In this document: positions 55,356-63,225 of the stretch, in pieces
Numbering within the stretch: position 1 is the first letter of the stretch
Layout of the letters: each line of letters begins with the position of its first letter
NCBI RefSeq assembly: GCF_030915485.1
Contig: NZ_CP133266.1
Span: forward strand, 868,001-932,000
Length of the DNA: 64,000 nucleotides
Direction: 5' to 3'
From: Neobacillus sp. PS3-40
GTDB lineage: Bacteria > Bacillota > Bacilli > Bacillales > Cytobacillaceae
Notes under the pieces: generated by a model
What the model was told of the DNA's origin: nothing
The model's database searches: none
Seen by the model: the letters and a program-made list of their open reading frames with translations, nothing else
Position numbers and translations under genes: made by a program

Positions 55356-56861
55356 GTGAATCAAAATGAAAACATGACTTCCTTAATTATGATATTTGGG
55401 GCAACAGGGGACTTAGCAAAACGGAAGTTGTTTCCATCCATATACCGTTTATTTGAAAGGGGCAAACTGGCCGAACGGTTTGCTGTAATTGGTGTTGCAA
55501 GAAGATCCCTTTCTAATGATGAGTTTCAACATTCTGTAAAAGAATCTGTTCTCTCAGCATTAGGAAAGGATAAAAATATCGACGAATTCATCTCACACTT
55601 TTACTATCATTCCCACGATGTTACAAACTCAAGCTCGTACCTGTCATTAAAAACAATGGCAAATGATCTTGATAAGCATTATCGCTTAGATGGAAATCGA
55701 ATATTTTACCTTGCCATGGCACCTGAGTTTTTTGGAACGATTGCACTGCACTTGAAATCCGATGGTTTAACAGATGTATCAGGTTTTAAACGATTGGTTA
55801 TTGAAAAACCATTTGGACATAATTTGGAATCAGCTAAAGAATTAAACAAACAAATTACAACAGCATTTTCCGAGGACGAAGTTTATCGGATTGATCACTA
55901 TTTAGGAAAAGAAATGGTTCGAAATATTGAAGTCATTCGATTCGCAAATGCTATTTTTGAACCACTTTGGAATAATAGATATATCTCCAATATTCAAATT
56001 ACATCAAGTGAAACCCTTGGTGTAGAAGAACGCGGACGCTACTATGAAACAAGTGGAGCACTGCGAGATATGGTTCAAAACCATATGATGCAAATGGTAT
56101 CACTATTAGCAATGGAGCCACCAATCCGTCTAACTACTGATGAAGTACGCTCAGAAAAAGTAAGAGTTTTTCGGGCAATAAGATCTGTTGAGGGTGACCA
56201 AGTTCAAGATTATTTTGTTCGCGGACAATACGATGAGGGAACAATCAATGGCAAGAAGGTTATGCGCTACCGTGATGAACAAATGGTGGATAAGGAATCG
56301 AATACGGAAACCTTTGTGGCTGGAAAATTGATGATCGATAATTTCCGTTGGGCAGGTGTACCATTTTATATTCGAACAGGAAAAAGAATGCTAACTAAGT
56401 CAACAAAAATTGTCGTCCAATTTAAAGATATTCCAATGAATTTATACTACCAGACGGAGAAAATGTTGAATCCTAACCTCCTTGTCATACATATACAGCC
56501 GGAGGAAGGCATTACCTTGCATTTAAATGCTAAAAAGGCTGGAGGACACTTTGATGCGCAAGAGGTAAAGCTTAGCTATGCAAATACCGGTATCAATGGA
56601 ATGAACACTCCTGAAGGATATGAGAAACTTCTCTATGATTGCATGTGCGGTGATGCTACTAATTTCACCCACTGGGACGAGGTTGCCCTTTCTTGGAGTA
56701 TGGTGGATAAAATTTCAGCTGTTTGGGAAAAGACAAAAGAGGAAAGTTTCCCAAACTATATTTCAGGAACAAAGGGTCCAAAAGCGGCTGATGAACTACT
56801 AGAAAAAGATGGATTTTTCTGGTGGCCTGTAGCCGATCTAGATGTAGAAAATTGTCAATAA
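55356..56861 (+). CDS. zwf: Glucose-6-phosphate 1-dehydrogenase Zwf
   Basis: 501 residues from GTG 55356 (AGAGGT upstream; extension to 55254 unsupported). NADP site IFGATGDLAKRKLFPSIY, EKPFGHNLESAKELN, active-site RIDHYLGKEMVRNIEVIRFAN, RTGKRM. First enzyme of the oxidative pentose phosphate pathway. The gndA gene that neighbours it in B. subtilis is absent here; the next gene is dinB on the other strand. Confidence 0.96.
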   Translation: MNQNENMTSLIMIFGATGDLAKRKLFPSIYRLFERGKLAERFAVIGVARRSLSNDEFQHSVKESVLSALGKDKNIDEFISHFYYHSHDVTNSSSYLSLKTMANDLDKHYRLDGNRIFYLAMAPEFFGTIALHLKSDGLTDVSGFKRLVIEKPFGHNLESAKELNKQITTAFSEDEVYRIDHYLGKEMVRNIEVIRFANAIFEPLWNNRYISNIQITSSETLGVEERGRYYETSGALRDMVQNHMMQMVSLLAMEPPIRLTTDEVRSEKVRVFRAIRSVEGDQVQDYFVRGQYDEGTINGKKVMRYRDEQMVDKESNTETFVAGKLMIDNFRWAGVPFYIRTGKRMLTKSTKIVVQFKDIPMNLYYQTEKMLNPNLLVIHIQPEEGITLHLNAKKAGGHFDAQEVKLSYANTGINGMNTPEGYEKLLYDCMCGDATNFTHWDEVALSWSMVDKISAVWEKTKEESFPNYISGTKGPKAADELLEKDGFFWWPVADLDVENCQ

Positions 56862-56871
56862 ATAGCTTTCA

Positions 56872-56926
56872 AAAAGGCCTGATCCCTCATTCACATTTTA
56901 CCGTGGATGAGGAATTAGGCCCTTTG
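56872..56926. terminator. Shared terminator between zwf and dinB
   Basis: GGCCTGATCCCTCAT / ATGAGGAATTAGGCC arms around a 16-base loop, serving the convergent pair. Confidence 0.8.
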
Positions 56927-56927
56927 T

Positions 56928-58205
56928 TTACTTTCCCTTTTCATGATCCCGCGGAAACGTACGGAGAAAGTCTTTATTGAAGCTTGTCTCAGTTCCCACT
57001 TGATGGGTTGAATCGACCTTGTGTAACCCGGCGTTTTCTATGACACTTTTCCCATATTTTTTGCGCAACTCAGAAACAGCTTTAAACAATGGTTCCTTCT
57101 TTGCTTCTTTTTCAAATGAAAAGAGATCGAGTTGTTCTACAACTTGGTCATGATCTACTAAATCTGAACCTGTTATGCCTAATAGCCGAACAGGATTACC
57201 ATTCCAATGTTTTATAAATAACTGTTTGGCATGTAACGCAATTTCTTCCTTCCTGTAAATTGGCTTTGCATTTTTTTTACTTCTAGTTATTGTCTTTCGA
57301 TCTTTAAAACGGATCGTTATTCCCAGGGTAGAAGCCAGTACATTTTTTTGTTTGAGTCTAATTGAAACCGTTTCAGCTAGCGATTCTAATACACGAAAAA
57401 GTTCTTGCTGGTTTGTAACGTCTTTTGGAAGTGTTGTTGAATTGCCGATACTTTTAAAATCAGCAACAGATTCTGGATCAACTGGTCTTGAATCAAACCC
57501 GTTAGCCCTCTCTTTTAAACGGACTCCATTAATACCAAGAAGTTTTTTTAGCTGAATCTCATTTCCCCTTGCTAAATCACCAATAGTTCTGATATTAATC
57601 GTCATTAACTTTTCAGCTGTCTTTTTACCTACTCCATGCATTTCACTCGAATAAAGCGGCCAGAGGACGTTACTGACATCACGTTTACGGAGCACAGTAA
57701 TACCCATCGGCTTTTTCATATCAGAAGCCATTTTTGCCAGAAATTTATTGGGTGCAATACCAATGCTGCATGGCAAATCTAACTCATTTAGAATTCTACT
57801 TTGGATCGATTTTGCAATTTGGATTGGGCTCCCAAGTTCATAACTTTCCGTGATATCTATATATCCCTCATCAATAGAAACAGGCTCGACAAGCTCTGAG
57901 TATTGCCTTAATAATTCAAACATACCAATCGAAGCAGTTCGATAACGATCAAAATTAGGCGCTTTTACAATTAATTGTGGACATAGCTTTTTTGCTTCCC
58001 AAAGTGGCATAGTTGTTTTTACTCCAAACTTTCTGGCTTCATAGCTACTTGTAACAATGATCCCCCTTCGATCCTCTACGTTACCAGCAATCGCAAGGGG
58101 TTTTCCCTTTAAGGTTGGATCATATGTCATTTCAACAGAAGCATAAAAGCTATTCATATCCACATGTAAAATAACTCTTCCCTTTTTCGGATACATTCCT
58201 TTCAT
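56928..58205 (-). CDS. dinB: DNA polymerase IV (DinB/PolY1)
   Basis: 425 residues from ATG 58205 (AAGGAAG upstream; extension to 58247 possible). Y-family: VILHVDMNSFYASVE, YEARKFGVKTTMPLWEAKKLCP, VSIDEGYIDIT, HhH MHGVGKKTAEKLMTINIRTIGDLA, and a C-terminal clamp-binding QLDLFSFE. Translesion synthesis. Paralogous to uvrX in this window. Confidence 0.93.
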   Translation of the reverse strand: MKGMYPKKGRVILHVDMNSFYASVEMTYDPTLKGKPLAIAGNVEDRRGIIVTSSYEARKFGVKTTMPLWEAKKLCPQLIVKAPNFDRYRTASIGMFELLRQYSELVEPVSIDEGYIDITESYELGSPIQIAKSIQSRILNELDLPCSIGIAPNKFLAKMASDMKKPMGITVLRKRDVSNVLWPLYSSEMHGVGKKTAEKLMTINIRTIGDLARGNEIQLKKLLGINGVRLKERANGFDSRPVDPESVADFKSIGNSTTLPKDVTNQQELFRVLESLAETVSIRLKQKNVLASTLGITIRFKDRKTITRSKKNAKPIYRKEEIALHAKQLFIKHWNGNPVRLLGITGSDLVDHDQVVEQLDLFSFEKEAKKEPLFKAVSELRKKYGKSVIENAGLHKVDSTHQVGTETSFNKDFLRTFPRDHEKGK

Positions 58206-58343
58206 TACGGCACTTCCTTGATTGGTTTCATTTAGCACTAGTAACATTGCCAGTTTTTATCCATAAATAATTTCCCCACAAGTATATTGTAGAGATTAGC
58301 TCTTAGCAACCTGAGGCCGCTTTCTATCTTACGTTTAACAAAA

Positions 58344-58446
58344 ATAATGAAAACTTGCCGATTGGCGTGCCCCTAAGGGTGAGATTAGGCGTAGTTGCCC
58401 ATATGCGCTAGCAGAATTTATGGATATAACTTCTGATTAGCTCAAA
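58344..58446 (+). repeat. Dispersed three-hairpin repeat, copy L
   Basis: ATAATGAAAACTTGCCGATT, GGCGTGCCCCTAAGGGTGAG..., GTAGTTGCCCATATGCGC, AGAATTTATGGATATAACTT hairpin, TTAGCTCAAA. Confidence 0.85.
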
Positions 58447-58447
58447 T

Positions 58448-58476
58448 AAAAGAAGCCACCTATTTAATGGTGACTT
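58448..58476 (-). terminator. Terminator overlapping the end of cheW
   Basis: AAGTCACC / GGTGGCTT stem (one G-U) followed by CTTTTAT on the minus strand; contains the cheW stop codon. Confidence 0.75.
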
Positions 58477-58922
58477 TTCATATAGTCTTGCAAATCTGCT
58501 ATTCCATCTAAAGATCCTACTAGGGTTTCAGGATTAATAATGGTAATTAATTGGTTGTCTAAGCTTGCCACTCCTGAAATGTATGCTGTATTCGCAAAAG
58601 AAATTAGCCCTACCTGTTTTATTTTATCATCTGGTATTTCAATAATTTCTTTTGCCTCATTTACTAATAAACCCAGTAAAAGCTTTTCTGATTGAATGAC
58701 AATTAATCTAGCATTTTCATCCGTTTTCAAATATCGTTGATAGAAAATATACTCTAAATCTATGATAGGAATTAATTCTTCTCTGACTTTAATAATTCCT
58801 TTTATGTAATCTGACATTTGAGGAATTGGCGTAGAAGTCCCCATTTTTTCAATTGATACCACAAATTCGAGCGGTATCCCATATTCTTCATTTCCTGTTC
58901 GAAAAACAACCACTTTACACAT
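58464..58922 (-). CDS. cheW: Lone CheW-domain chemotaxis protein
   Basis: 152 residues from ATG 58922. A single CheW/SH3-like domain: VVVFRTGNEEYGIPLEFVVSIEKMGTSTPIPQMSDYIKGIIKVREELIPIIDLEYIF ... LGLLVNEAKEIIEIPDDKI ... GVASLDNQLITIINPETLV. No receiver domain, so it is not CheV. It may couple a receptor to CheA. No chemotaxis gene is near it and the place is not a cheW site in B. subtilis. Confidence 0.85.
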   Translation of the reverse strand: MCKVVVFRTGNEEYGIPLEFVVSIEKMGTSTPIPQMSDYIKGIIKVREELIPIIDLEYIFYQRYLKTDENARLIVIQSEKLLLGLLVNEAKEIIEIPDDKIKQVGLISFANTAYISGVASLDNQLITIINPETLVGSLDGIADLQDYMKSHH

Positions 58923-59037
58923 ATAAACCCTAATCCCCCTCATAAAGAATGATTCTTGGTATATGAATTACTATAAAGCAAAGGACCAGGACACTCAACA
59001 TAATTTTGCGAGGGTCCTAGTCCAATTAAAATCTTAC

Positions 59038-60159
59038 CTATTGATTAGTTACTTCATCAATAATCGCAAGTGTCATTTCTGCCAACTTATACAGTTCCTC
59101 GATTGGCATACGTTCCTTTGTTGTGTGGATATCCTCATACCCTACTGCTAGGTTAACAGTTGGGATGTTGAAGCCTGCAATAACATTGGCATCACTTCCG
59201 CCACCACTTTTTTGCAGTTCACAACTACGGCCAATTTTTTTTGCTGCCTTTTGGGCTACCTCAACAACATGATCGCCTGCTCCTAATTTAAATCCAGGAT
59301 ACATGACCTCTATTGTTACTTCTGCTTTACCGCCCATTTGTTCAGCAACAGATTCAAATGCTTCACGCATTTTATTAGCTTGTTCTTCCATTTTTTCTGC
59401 CACAATAGAACGGGCTTCTGCTAAAATATCAACACGGTCACAAACAATGTTTGTGGCAGATCCGCCTTCGAAGCGGCCTATGTTAGCTGTTGTTTCTTCA
59501 TCAATTCTTCCTAGTGGCATTTTTGAAATTGCTTTAGCAGCAATAGTAATCGCAGATACGCCTTTTTCTGGAGCAACTCCAGCATGAGCAGTTTTTCCAT
59601 AAATGACAGCTTTAACTTTTGCTTGAGTTGGAGCGGCCACTACTACATTACCTACTTTGCCATCACTATCAAGGGCATAGCCAAACTTTGCTTTTAATAA
59701 AGAAGGATCAAGCACTTTTGAACCAACTAAACCAGATTCTTCCCCTACTGTAATAATAAATTGAATTGTTCCATGTGCAATGTTTTGCTCTTTCAATACA
59801 CGAATGGTTTCTAGCATTACAGAAAGTCCCGCTTTATCATCAGCACCAAGGATTGTTGTACCATCAGTCACAACATAACCATCTTTGATAGAAGGTTTAA
59901 CCCCTTTACCTGGTGTAACAGTATCCATATGTGAGGTAAAGTAAATTGTATCTACTCCATCTTTTGTTCCAGCAAGTGTACAGATTAAATTTCCTGCACC
60001 ATATCCTGTTTTAGCAGTAGTGTCATCTTCGAAAACTTCTACTCCTAAATCAGTAAATTTTTGCTTTAACACTTTAGCGATTTCGGTCTCAAATTTTGAT
60101 TCCGAATCAATTTGTACTAACTCAAGAAATTCATTTAATAGACGTTCTTGATTTATCAT
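59038..60159 (-). CDS. yqjE: M20/M42-type peptidase YqjE (PepT-like)
   Basis: 373 residues from ATG 60159 (AAAGG upstream; ATG at 60165 also possible). Metal ligands in TSHMDTV, GADDKAG, GEESGLVGS (general base Glu), LDSDGKVGNV, and a C-terminal His in YEDIHTTKE. Dimerisation domain with KTAHAGVAPEKGVSAI. Predicted aminopeptidase or tripeptidase. Confidence 0.92.
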   Translation of the reverse strand: MINQERLLNEFLELVQIDSESKFETEIAKVLKQKFTDLGVEVFEDDTTAKTGYGAGNLICTLAGTKDGVDTIYFTSHMDTVTPGKGVKPSIKDGYVVTDGTTILGADDKAGLSVMLETIRVLKEQNIAHGTIQFIITVGEESGLVGSKVLDPSLLKAKFGYALDSDGKVGNVVVAAPTQAKVKAVIYGKTAHAGVAPEKGVSAITIAAKAISKMPLGRIDEETTANIGRFEGGSATNIVCDRVDILAEARSIVAEKMEEQANKMREAFESVAEQMGGKAEVTIEVMYPGFKLGAGDHVVEVAQKAAKKIGRSCELQKSGGGSDANVIAGFNIPTVNLAVGYEDIHTTKERMPIEELYKLAEMTLAIIDEVTNQ

Positions 60160-60259
60160 TATCATCAAACCTTTCGTTATTATGTACTCACTATCTTAGT
60201 ATACCTTTTCCAATGCAATGCATCAAATGAAAGGGCTTTATAATTCTACCTTTTAATAA

Positions 60260-61810
60260 TTAAAGAGGAATATTGCCGTGTTTTTTCTTAGGCCTGGACT
60301 CTTTTTTATTTCTTAGCATTTCCAATGCCTGAATGATTTTTATTCTTGTTTCCCTTGGGTCAATAACATCATCAACCATGCCCCTGCTTGCCGCTACATA
60401 TGGGTTTGCAAACTTTTCACGGTATTCTTCAATTTTCTGCTGTCTTACTAATTCTGGATTATCACTATTCTGAATTTCTTTTGCAAAAATAATATTGGCT
60501 GCTCCCTGTGGCCCCATTACGGCAATTTCAGCATTTGGCCAAGCAAATACAAGGTCTGCTCCAATGGATTTACTATTTAGGGCCACATAGGCACCACCAT
60601 AGGCTTTTCTTAAAATTACTGTTAATTTCGGTACTGTAGCTTCAGAATAGGCGAATAATATTTTTGCTCCATGGCGAATGATTCCCCCATGTTCCTGTTT
60701 AATTCCTGGAAAAAATCCAGTAACATCCTCAAATGTAATAATCGGAATATTAAAAGAATCACAAGTGCGAATAAATCTGGCTGCCTTATCAGATGAATTA
60801 ATATCTAATCCTCCTGCCATAACCTTTGGCTGATTGCAAACAAGACCAACCGACTCGCCTTTGATTCTTGCAAAACCGACGACAACATTCTTGGCAAAAT
60901 CCTTTTGAATTTCCATAAATGAATTTTCATCAACAACGTGTTCAACGACTTTACGGACATCATAAGGACGTATTGCATCAAATGGAATAATGTCTGTTAA
61001 TTCAGAACGATAGTCATCTTTTTCATCAACCTCTAGCATTGGTGCCTTTTCTTCATTGTTTTGCGGAAGATAGCTAAGAAGTTTGCGAACATTGATTAAT
61101 GACTCTGCCTCAGTCTCATGTTGAAAATGTGCATTCCCACTGATACTATTATGTACCTTTGCACCACCAAGGTCTTCTGATGAAATTTTCTCACCTGTCA
61201 CTGTTTCAATCACTTTTGGCCCAGTAATAAACATTTGGCTTGTCTCTTCAACCATAAAAACAAAATCGGTGATGGCTGGCGAATAAACAGCCCCACCTGC
61301 ACATGGTCCCATTATTACCGATATCTGTGGAATAACCCCTGAGTAAATAGAGTTACGATAAAAAATCAGCCCATATCCATCAAGTGAAACTACGCCTTCT
61401 TGAATTCGTGCGCCACCAGAATCATTGAGGCCAATAAATGGTGCCCCATTTTTTGCAGCCAAATCCATCACTTTAGCAATTTTCAAAGCATGCATTTCTC
61501 CAAGAGCACCACCAAAAACGGTAAAATCTTGAGAAAACAAGTAGATAGGGCGTCCATTTACCTTTCCATATCCTGTTACAACACCATCGCCAGGACCTTT
61601 CTGCTCATGAAGTCCAAAATCGATGCTTCGATGTTCAATGAATGGATTTAATTCGACAAATGTATCTTTATCAACTAAAAGGTCAATTCTCTCCCTTGCA
61701 GTGAGTTTCCCCTTTTCATGCTGTTTTCGTCTTCTTTCATCCCCTCCACCAAGCTCGACATCACGCCTTCGATCATACAATTCACTAATTTTTTCATAGA
61801 TATCAACCAT
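60260..61810 (-). CDS. yqjD: Acyl-CoA carboxylase carboxyltransferase (YqjD; MmdA-like)
   Basis: 516 residues. Carboxyltransferase beta/alpha fusion type: RERIDLLVDKDTFVELNPF, GGALGEMHALKIAKVMDLAAKNGAPFIGLNDSGGARIQEGV, GPCAGGAVYSPAITDF, KAYGGAYVALNSKSIGADLVFAWPNAEIAVMGPQGAANI. Acts on propionyl- or methylmalonyl-CoA. It is one base from mce, so the two work on methylmalonyl-CoA. No biotin carboxylase or decarboxylase partner is in view. Confidence 0.92.
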   Translation of the reverse strand: MVDIYEKISELYDRRRDVELGGGDERRRKQHEKGKLTARERIDLLVDKDTFVELNPFIEHRSIDFGLHEQKGPGDGVVTGYGKVNGRPIYLFSQDFTVFGGALGEMHALKIAKVMDLAAKNGAPFIGLNDSGGARIQEGVVSLDGYGLIFYRNSIYSGVIPQISVIMGPCAGGAVYSPAITDFVFMVEETSQMFITGPKVIETVTGEKISSEDLGGAKVHNSISGNAHFQHETEAESLINVRKLLSYLPQNNEEKAPMLEVDEKDDYRSELTDIIPFDAIRPYDVRKVVEHVVDENSFMEIQKDFAKNVVVGFARIKGESVGLVCNQPKVMAGGLDINSSDKAARFIRTCDSFNIPIITFEDVTGFFPGIKQEHGGIIRHGAKILFAYSEATVPKLTVILRKAYGGAYVALNSKSIGADLVFAWPNAEIAVMGPQGAANIIFAKEIQNSDNPELVRQQKIEEYREKFANPYVAASRGMVDDVIDPRETRIKIIQALEMLRNKKESRPKKKHGNIPL

Positions 61811-61811
61811 T

Positions 61812-62225
61812 TTATCCCTTCATCCCCTTTTTTTCACAAAGCTCAAACAAAACTCCAAATGTAGACTTTGGATGCACAAAAGCAACCTTTGATCCACCCG
61901 CACCGATTTTTGGCTCATCTTGTATCATACGAAGTCCTTTTGACTTAATTTCGTTCATTCTCTCCTGAATGGATTCAACCCCAAGGGCAATATGATGAAT
62001 TCCCTCACCCCGTTTTTCAATAAATTTGGCAATTGGACTTTCATTAGAAGTAGGTTCGAGAAGCTCAATTTTTGTATCACCAACTTGCAAGAATGCAACC
62101 TTTACCTTTTCACTTTCTACTTCTTCGATTGCCAACAGGGGGAGCTTTAATACTTCCGTATAAAACGGAAGCGCTTTCTCAAGAGATTGAACTGCCACAC
62201 CAATGTGATCAACTTTTTTAACCAT
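61812..62225 (-). CDS. mce: Methylmalonyl-CoA epimerase (YqjC)
   Basis: 137 residues, vicinal-oxygen-chelate fold: DHIGVAVQSLEKALPFYTEVL, GDTKIELLEPTSNESPIAKFIEKRGEGIHHIALGVESI, GVLFELCEKKG. His and Glu metal ligands in the expected places. Converts the S to the R form of methylmalonyl-CoA. Directly upstream of yqjD. Confidence 0.93.
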   Translation of the reverse strand: MVKKVDHIGVAVQSLEKALPFYTEVLKLPLLAIEEVESEKVKVAFLQVGDTKIELLEPTSNESPIAKFIEKRGEGIHHIALGVESIQERMNEIKSKGLRMIQDEPKIGAGGSKVAFVHPKSTFGVLFELCEKKGMKG

Positions 62226-62386
62226 GTTTACCCCTTTGTTTTCAAAATTTGAATTTATTCGATAATTTAATAATTCGCTAAAAAATTCATAAATCCTTCC
62301 TAATTTGATTAGTTGTTCCGTTGTTTAAGTGGGCTTTTATATGTACAATAAGGATAACAATGCTTCAATAAAGGGGGTAATTTATT

Positions 62387-62485
62387 TTGGGTAATAAGAA
62401 AAACAGAAAAATCGTAGTCTATTTAATGTTACTTGCGATGCTGGCTTCAACCCTCCTACTTGGAATAGCACAGTATCTATCATAA
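62387..62485 (+). CDS. Prli42-like membrane miniprotein
   Basis: 32 residues from TTG 62387, with AAGGGGG nine bases upstream. MGNKKNRKIVVYLMLLAMLA then STLLLGIAQYLS: a basic head and one membrane helix, the layout and pattern (NKK-x-K-VVYLM) of the stressosome-associated Prli42 family, first found in Listeria. Same locus as in other Bacilli, between yqjC and yqjB. Confidence 0.8.
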   Translation: MGNKKNRKIVVYLMLLAMLASTLLLGIAQYLS

Positions 62486-62528
62486 GCAACCAAGAAAACC
62501 TTTCATATTATGAATTGATTATTAAATA

Positions 62529-62613
62529 ATAAAGAAAACTCGCCGATTGACGAGCCCCTAAGGGCGATGATTGGGCGTAGTTGTCCTTATGCGCTAGCAG
62601 AATTCATGGATAA
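62529..62613 (+). repeat. Dispersed three-hairpin repeat, copy M (3' truncated)
   Basis: ATAAAGAAAACTCGCCGATT, GACGAGCCCCTAAGGGC, GTAGTTGTCCTTATGCGC, then GCTAGCAGAATTCATGGATA where it stops; a terminator replaces the second arm of the third hairpin. Confidence 0.85.
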
Positions 62614-62647
62614 AGGGGCTGTTCGAATGAACAGCCCCTTCTTTTTT
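62613..62647. terminator. Strong terminator fused to repeat copy M
   Basis: AAGGGGCTGTTC / GAACAGCCCCTT (12-base perfect stem) followed by CTTTTTT. Confidence 0.85.
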
Positions 62648-62689
62648 ATTTGGTTATTTTAACTAACTATTATGATTTAACAAAGGCTT

Positions 62690-63202
62690 TTATTTAATTG
62701 CCCCGGTTTCCATTGCGAGGCTTTGAAATGACTTTTTTGTCGTTAAAATTAATACCTTTGTTCCTAATGGAATCAGTGGATACAATGATTTAATGACTTC
62801 ATTTTGAGCTCTTATGCAGCCTTTAGTTACATATTTCCCGATAGAAGCTGGCTGATTGGTGCCATGGATCCCAAATGTTCGTCCATCTGTTCCCAACGCG
62901 TCAAAACCAATCCATCTAGCTCCAAGCGGATTTGAAAGATTTCCTCCAGGGATATTTTTCTTCCGATAATATGGGTCTTTTGCTTTTACCGTTATTGTAA
63001 AAAGGCCTTCTGGAGTTAATTCTTGTGATTTGCCTGTACCAACACTAATAATCGTTTGAACTCGGTTATCTTCAATGAAAGCTAATTCGTTTGTCTTTTT
63101 ATTGACAATAACGAAAGGATCACCTGGCCCAGGATTATGGCCTAAGGGCCACAAAGGTGAGAGAAAAAAAACAATAAGGAGCGGTGAAAAAATTTTAATC
63201 AA
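62690..63202 (-). CDS. yqjB: L,D-transpeptidase YkuD family (YqjB)
   Basis: 170 residues from TTG 63202 (AGGTGG five bases upstream; GTG 63211 would start inside that site). Signal peptide or anchor MIKIFSPLLIVFFLSPLWPLG. YkuD domain: FVIVNKKTNELAFIEDN, TPEGLFTITVKAKDPYYR, and the catalytic FGIHGTNQPASIGKYVTKGCIRAQN with the nucleophile Cys in KGCIR. Forms or exchanges peptidoglycan cross-links. Confidence 0.87.
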   Translation of the reverse strand: MIKIFSPLLIVFFLSPLWPLGHNPGPGDPFVIVNKKTNELAFIEDNRVQTIISVGTGKSQELTPEGLFTITVKAKDPYYRKKNIPGGNLSNPLGARWIGFDALGTDGRTFGIHGTNQPASIGKYVTKGCIRAQNEVIKSLYPLIPLGTKVLILTTKKSFQSLAMETGAIK

Positions 63203-63225
63203 CACATCCACCTGCTTTTTTTTCT

